A program made the translations under genes and the position numbers. A stretch of DNA of 16,437 nucleotides. Source: an uncultured Bacilli bacterium. GTDB lineage: Bacteria; Bacillota_I; Bacilli_A; RF39; UBA660. The DNA lies in contig CANRPL010000031.1 of assembly GCA_947632495.1 (NCBI GenBank), positions 1 through 16,437 on the forward strand, in the 5' to 3' direction. How positions within the stretch are numbered: the stretch's first letter is position 1; the number at the start of each line of letters is the position of its first letter. Below are positions 13,772 to 16,437 of the stretch, piece by piece. A model generated the notes under the pieces. It searched no databases. It was not told the origin of the DNA and saw nothing but the letters and a program-made list of their open reading frames with translations.

Positions 13772-14479
13772 CTATTTTTTATCAATGCTGTCTTCAAATT
13801 TTTTATCATAATAACTAAACATTTTATGAATTATATCATCGCCAAGTTGACTAATTCTTGAAAAGTCAGACATTAAATTTTTAAATTGTATATCACTTAA
13901 TATTTCTGATAAATATTTTATAGACAAATAACTTAAGTCGTAGCCATTATAATCTTCATTAACAAAGGACTTTCCGTGATCTAAACTATTCATCTGCGGT
14001 ATTGTTTTTGTTTTTTCTCTTACATCACAATAGAACTCTTTAAAAGCTTCATCAGCTAATGAATCTTTTTCTCCTGACATAAATTGTGCCATACCTTCAT
14101 CATACCAAACTATTCTTTTTGAATAATCATTGTTCAATATATATTTCATGTATAAAATATGAAATAACTCATGACTAGCAGTATATAATCTTTTTAATTG
14201 ATCTTTAGGATTTATATAAGCATTTACCATTCCATTATCATAGGTCCCTTCAGCATATTTAGGTAACGAATCACTTTCACCTCTTATAGAATAGATAAAC
14301 TCTTTAAATTCTTCAATATTATCAAAATAGTTAACAACTACTTGTTCATTATTAGAAATATCAAAAAATAGATTAAATTCATTGATTTTTTGATTAAGTA
14401 AGGAAATAGTCGCTTCTGCCAAATCTTCTAAACTATTCGAATAATTTATTTTACATAGATTCGTTTCTAATTTTTTCAC
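13772..14479 (-). CDS. Cytosolic HExxH metallopeptidase (gluzincin, peptidase MA-like)
   Basis: The 235-aa product has a zinc-peptidase site: HELFH (residues 103-107), then the third ligand Glu128 in WYDEGMAQFMSG. The arrangement, with Tyr/Thr/Ala/Ser before HE and a W-x-x-EG-x-A motif about 20 residues on, is typical of the MA-clan gluzincin-like family (Peptidase_MA). The active site is intact. There is no signal peptide or membrane segment, although many relatives are secreted, so it should act inside the cell; its substrate is unknown. The GTG at 14479 is preferred over a GTG at 14488 because AGGTGG lies five bases before it. An extended -10 TGTTATAAT (minus strand) lies about 72 bp upstream of this start. 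The HIT gene upstream has its own hairpin. Confidence 0.82.
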   Translation of the reverse strand: MKKLETNLCKINYSNSLEDLAEATISLLNQKINEFNLFFDISNNEQVVVNYFDNIEEFKEFIYSIRGESDSLPKYAEGTYDNGMVNAYINPKDQLKRLYTASHELFHILYMKYILNNDYSKRIVWYDEGMAQFMSGEKDSLADEAFKEFYCDVREKTKTIPQMNSLDHGKSFVNEDYNGYDLSYLSIKYLSEILSDIQFKNLMSDFSRISQLGDDIIHKMFSYYDKKFEDSIDKK

Positions 14480-14550
14480 TATTACCACCTTACCTATTTT
14501 GCTTTATATAAACACTAATTCACTTGTAATATTTCATAGTCCTACTATTA

Positions 14551-14559
14551 ATTATAACA
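14551..14559 (-). promoter_or_regulatory. Extended -10 promoter of the metallopeptidase gene
   Basis: On the minus strand 14559-14551 reads TGTTATAAT, a perfect extended -10, directly after the hairpin that ends the HIT transcript. No strong -35 is visible, because that region is the hairpin. Confidence 0.5.
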
Positions 14560-14565
14560 TGAAGA

Positions 14566-14587
14566 AAGACATTTTTTAAAATGTCTT
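14566..14587 (-). terminator. Hairpin after the HIT-family gene
   Basis: A 9-bp stem (14587-14579 with 14574-14566 on the minus strand) is followed by TCTTC rather than a clean T run. It starts 17 nt past the HIT stop codon and is a plausible intrinsic terminator. Confidence 0.6.
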
Positions 14588-14603
14588 ATAATGGCTTATA
14601 TTT

Positions 14604-15059
14604 TTATTTAAGCAGTTGTCTTAATTCTTCTGTTTTTTCTTTGTCTTCTTTATATTCAAATCTTGGTTTAACAAAGTTCTTTGAGCCTCTCTTTTCAGTA
14701 GCATACCTAGGTATTAACTGCAAATGAAAATGATTCATTGGTCCATCACACATAGTACATAAATACACACTTTCTGCACCATATACCTTTTTGATAATAT
14801 TCATTAGTTTTTTTGCAAAAACAAAAATTTTTTCACACAAATCATCTGGAATCTCCATCATATCCTTATAGTGGGTGTTACTAATTATAATTGTATGTCC
14901 CTCTGCTCTAGGATTGCCTACTAACATACAAGTAAAATCTTTATTTCTATATAAAATTTTATCAGTATTATCTCCAAATACAATTCCATTATGTTCCTTA
15001 TCATAACATGTTGGACATATTCCTTTATCGGTTAAAATGGCAGCAGTTAACTTTTCCAT
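14604..15059 (-). CDS. HIT-family nucleotide-binding hydrolase
   Basis: HIT proteins hydrolyse or transfer nucleotides from adenosine-type substrates such as AMP-lysine/AMP-NH2 or dinucleoside polyphosphates. The 151-aa product has the histidine-triad motif NHFHLQLIPR (109-118, HxHxx with His110 and His112), a GHTIII segment (54-59) and an N-terminal CPTC pair (Cys15, Cys18) that may bind zinc, as in some HIT subfamilies. AGGAG lies ahead of the ATG. Size and motif order fit Hint-like proteins of Bacilli. It is a soluble cytosolic enzyme. Its exact substrate cannot be told from the sequence. Confidence 0.9.
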   Translation of the reverse strand: MEKLTAAILTDKGICPTCYDKEHNGIVFGDNTDKILYRNKDFTCMLVGNPRAEGHTIIISNTHYKDMMEIPDDLCEKIFVFAKKLMNIIKKVYGAESVYLCTMCDGPMNHFHLQLIPRYATEKRGSKNFVKPRFEYKEDKEKTEELRQLLK

Positions 15060-15450
15060 ACTAATTTCTCCTTTTAATTTTTTAATTCAATATTATTCAA
15101 TACACTAAATATATAAACTGTTTTTATATTTTTATTTTTGCAAAGTATAGTTTGCAATTAGATTACTTTCTTCATATTAATTAAAGCTCTTCACTCAACA
15201 AAAACCAATTAAATTTAAATGAATAATCTCTGTACGGAATAAAGCTATTTTATCAAGCTAAATAACAAGCAAACTTCTTTTAAAAGCATATAAATAACCT
15301 TTGATTACATTATATATCATTTTTATATTTTTTGTATAGTTATTACGGTTAAGCGTAATAAGTTTTGATTTTTGAAAATTATTACACCATTTTTATATAT
15401 GAAGGCTTACATCTTCACTATCTAGAAGCATTATTTTTAATGCGAATTAA
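15060..15450. other. Gene-free A/T-rich intergenic region with two dyads
   Basis: No open frame with a ribosome binding site is visible on either strand; the longest candidate is about 20 codons without one. Two inverted repeats stand out: TTGCAAA-N6-TTTGCAA (15138-15157) and TTATTACG-N6-CGTAATAA (15340-15361). A small hairpin GCATTA-N4-TAATGC also lies at 15428-15443. The first dyad is about 80 bp upstream of the HIT gene and could be an operator. I see no tRNA, riboswitch or recognisable ncRNA, but a short RNA cannot be excluded. Confidence 0.5.
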
Positions 15451-15476
15451 AAAAGCAAGCTTCACGGCTTGTTTTT
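15451..15476 (-). terminator. Terminator after the LysM amidase gene
   Basis: On the minus strand, CAAGC and GCTTG arms (15471-15467 with 15460-15456) enclose a 6-nt loop, extended by a G-U pair and A-T pairs, and are followed by TTTTTT. It directly follows the stop codon at 15477-15475 and overlaps it by two bases. Confidence 0.8.
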
Positions 15477-16389
15477 ATATGATTAATTCTTGCCCAATAG
15501 TTAAAATGTCACTGGTTAAATTGTTTAGTTCTTTTAGTGATTGAACAGTGGTATTATTTAAATTAGCTATTTGATATAAAGTATCCCCTGGTTTGACAAT
15601 ATATATTTTTTTAGAAGTTGGAATAATTAATCTTTGCCCTACTGATAATAAGTTATTTGTAATATTGTTAGCTAATTTTAATTCATCGACAGATATACCA
15701 TATTTTTTAGCAATACTATATAGTGTATCACCTACTTTGGCAATGTATGTATTATCGCTACTAGAATTTGTACTGTTGTTACTAGGTCTTAAAAGAAGTT
15801 TTTGACCAACATATAAATCATTACTTGTTAAATTATTAAGTCGTTTAAGCTCTAGAATAGTCATCATGTTATTCATAGCTATAGAGTATAGAGTATCGCC
15901 AGATTTTACAATATAATATTCTCCTTCAACTTTGGTAACTGGAAGTTTTAATTTTTGCCCGATAGTTAATTCATCACTAACAAGATTATTTAGCCTTTTT
16001 ATATCATTTACAGTTGTATTATATTTAATGGCGATATTATATAAGGTATCACCTGGTTTAACAACATATAAGTCATCGCTAGAATTAATATAGTTTAGAA
16101 TACCTTGAACAGCTGCTTCGGCATATTTTTGCCAATTGTTTTTTAATTGACTAACATCATCTTTAGTGCTGTCAAGGAAGCCATATTCAATTGTTATGCT
16201 TTCAGTATCACCAGTATTCCTTTGCATAAAATAGTAGTCATTATTAGGATTTACCATTGATTTGCGCTGGTATGCTTTACGGATGTTTTGCCCAGCTTTA
16301 TTTAGTTCATTTAAAATACTATTAGATAAGGTATCATTGTTACGAAGGGCGTATATAACCTCAGCACCATCACCACCTCCGGAAAGATT
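15475..16389 (-). CDS. N-acetylmuramoyl-L-alanine amidase, C-terminal half, with four LysM repeats (broken 5' end)
   Basis: The product cleaves the amide bond between N-acetylmuramic acid and the stem peptide in peptidoglycan. Only the second half of an Amidase_3 domain is readable: from SGGGDGAEVIYALRNN (coding up to 16383) through QNIRKAYQRKS and the catalytic-Glu segment IEYGFLDS (residues 23-30 from the ATG at 16257) to the end of the domain. Four LysM peptidoglycan-binding domains follow, each opening with a VKPGDTLYxIA-type motif (residues 63-106, 113-157, 170-213 and 218-260 from that ATG). The first-half zinc ligands are missing. The frame is open only to a TAA at 16392-16390, so ATG 16257 begins inside the domain and cannot be the native start. 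Whether this is a frameshift, a degraded gene or an assembly artefact cannot be decided here. A terminator follows the gene. Confidence 0.8.
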   Translation of the reverse strand, partial: NLSGGGDGAEVIYALRNNDTLSNSILNELNKAGQNIRKAYQRKSMVNPNNDYYFMQRNTGDTESITIEYGFLDSTKDDVSQLKNNWQKYAEAAVQGILNYINSSDDLYVVKPGDTLYNIAIKYNTTVNDIKRLNNLVSDELTIGQKLKLPVTKVEGEYYIVKSGDTLYSIAMNNMMTILELKRLNNLTSNDLYVGQKLLLRPSNNSTNSSSDNTYIAKVGDTLYSIAKKYGISVDELKLANNITNNLLSVGQRLIIPTSKKIYIVKPGDTLYQIANLNNTTVQSLKELNNLTSDILTIGQELII

Positions 16390-16437
16390 TTATGTGGTTA
16401 GGCATTCATTTTTCCTTGATTTTACTGCATTTAATTT
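16384..16437 (-). other. Junction sequence at the window edge that does not fit the amidase
   Basis: Upstream of SGGGDG the minus strand does not match the amidase family in any one frame. The amidase frame carries TAA (16392-16390). A second frame has Asn-His-Ile (16399-16391), as expected just before the Gly-rich loop, but beyond that it gives unrelated residues and a TGA. Possible causes are a one-base insertion, a recombination joint or contig-end error. Confidence 0.4.

Noticed and set aside
15300..15370. Possible small peptide gene on the minus strand starting with ATGATATATAAT
   Set aside because: It encodes only about 20 residues and lacks a ribosome binding site.

Overview
The window looks like chromosomal DNA from a low-GC Bacillota, probably a member of class Bacilli. 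It is strongly AT-rich by eye, and ribosome binding sites complement the standard Bacilli 16S tail (AGGAGGTGAT). Promoters are SigA-like, there is a CIRCE operator, and it carries Bacilli-type genes (a YjbA/DUF3603 homologue, RlmCD-type methyltransferase, UppP, HtpG, a LysM amidase). Trp is encoded by TGG throughout and most genes stop with TAA or TAG, so the standard bacterial code fits. An uncultured gut lineage (RF39- or Erysipelotrichia-like) is possible, but the sequence alone does not prove it.

Layout. 1-950: a short broken 3' gene remnant with a terminator, then an unrecognised 231-aa protein. 1076-2665: a large single-pass membrane protein with a Pro/Gln-rich cytoplasmic half and two extracellular Big_2 (Ig-like) domains. 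2751-3566 (minus): undecaprenyl-diphosphatase UppP. 3640-5605: a small membrane protein translationally coupled to a DUF3603 protein, then a TRAM/4Fe-4S 23S rRNA uracil methyltransferase. 5731-7647: a type II restriction-modification module, a Bpu10I-like PD-(D/E)XK endonuclease facing a C5-cytosine methyltransferase, sharing a bidirectional terminator. 7734-9728 (minus): a likely operon of a divergent TspO/MBR-like protein, manganese exporter MntP and an unknown helical protein. 9782-11753: htpG under a near-consensus SigA promoter overlapped by a perfect CIRCE dyad, so probably repressed by HrcA. 11902-13626: a two-gene operon of unknown function whose second product is a Pro-rich, C-terminally anchored membrane protein. 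13772-15059 (minus): a cytosolic HExxH metallopeptidase and a HIT-family protein. 15060-15474: a gene-free stretch with two dyads. 15475 to the right end (minus): the C-terminal half of an N-acetylmuramoyl-L-alanine amidase with four LysM repeats, whose reading frame breaks just before the window edge.

Together this is mostly housekeeping and cell-envelope DNA with one acquired R-M module. The least explained material is the pair of Pro-rich disordered membrane proteins and the uncharacterised gene next to one of them. I did not find a convincing complete new defence or metabolic system. The best leads are the CIRCE-controlled htpG, the 11902-13626 operon, and the broken amidase.
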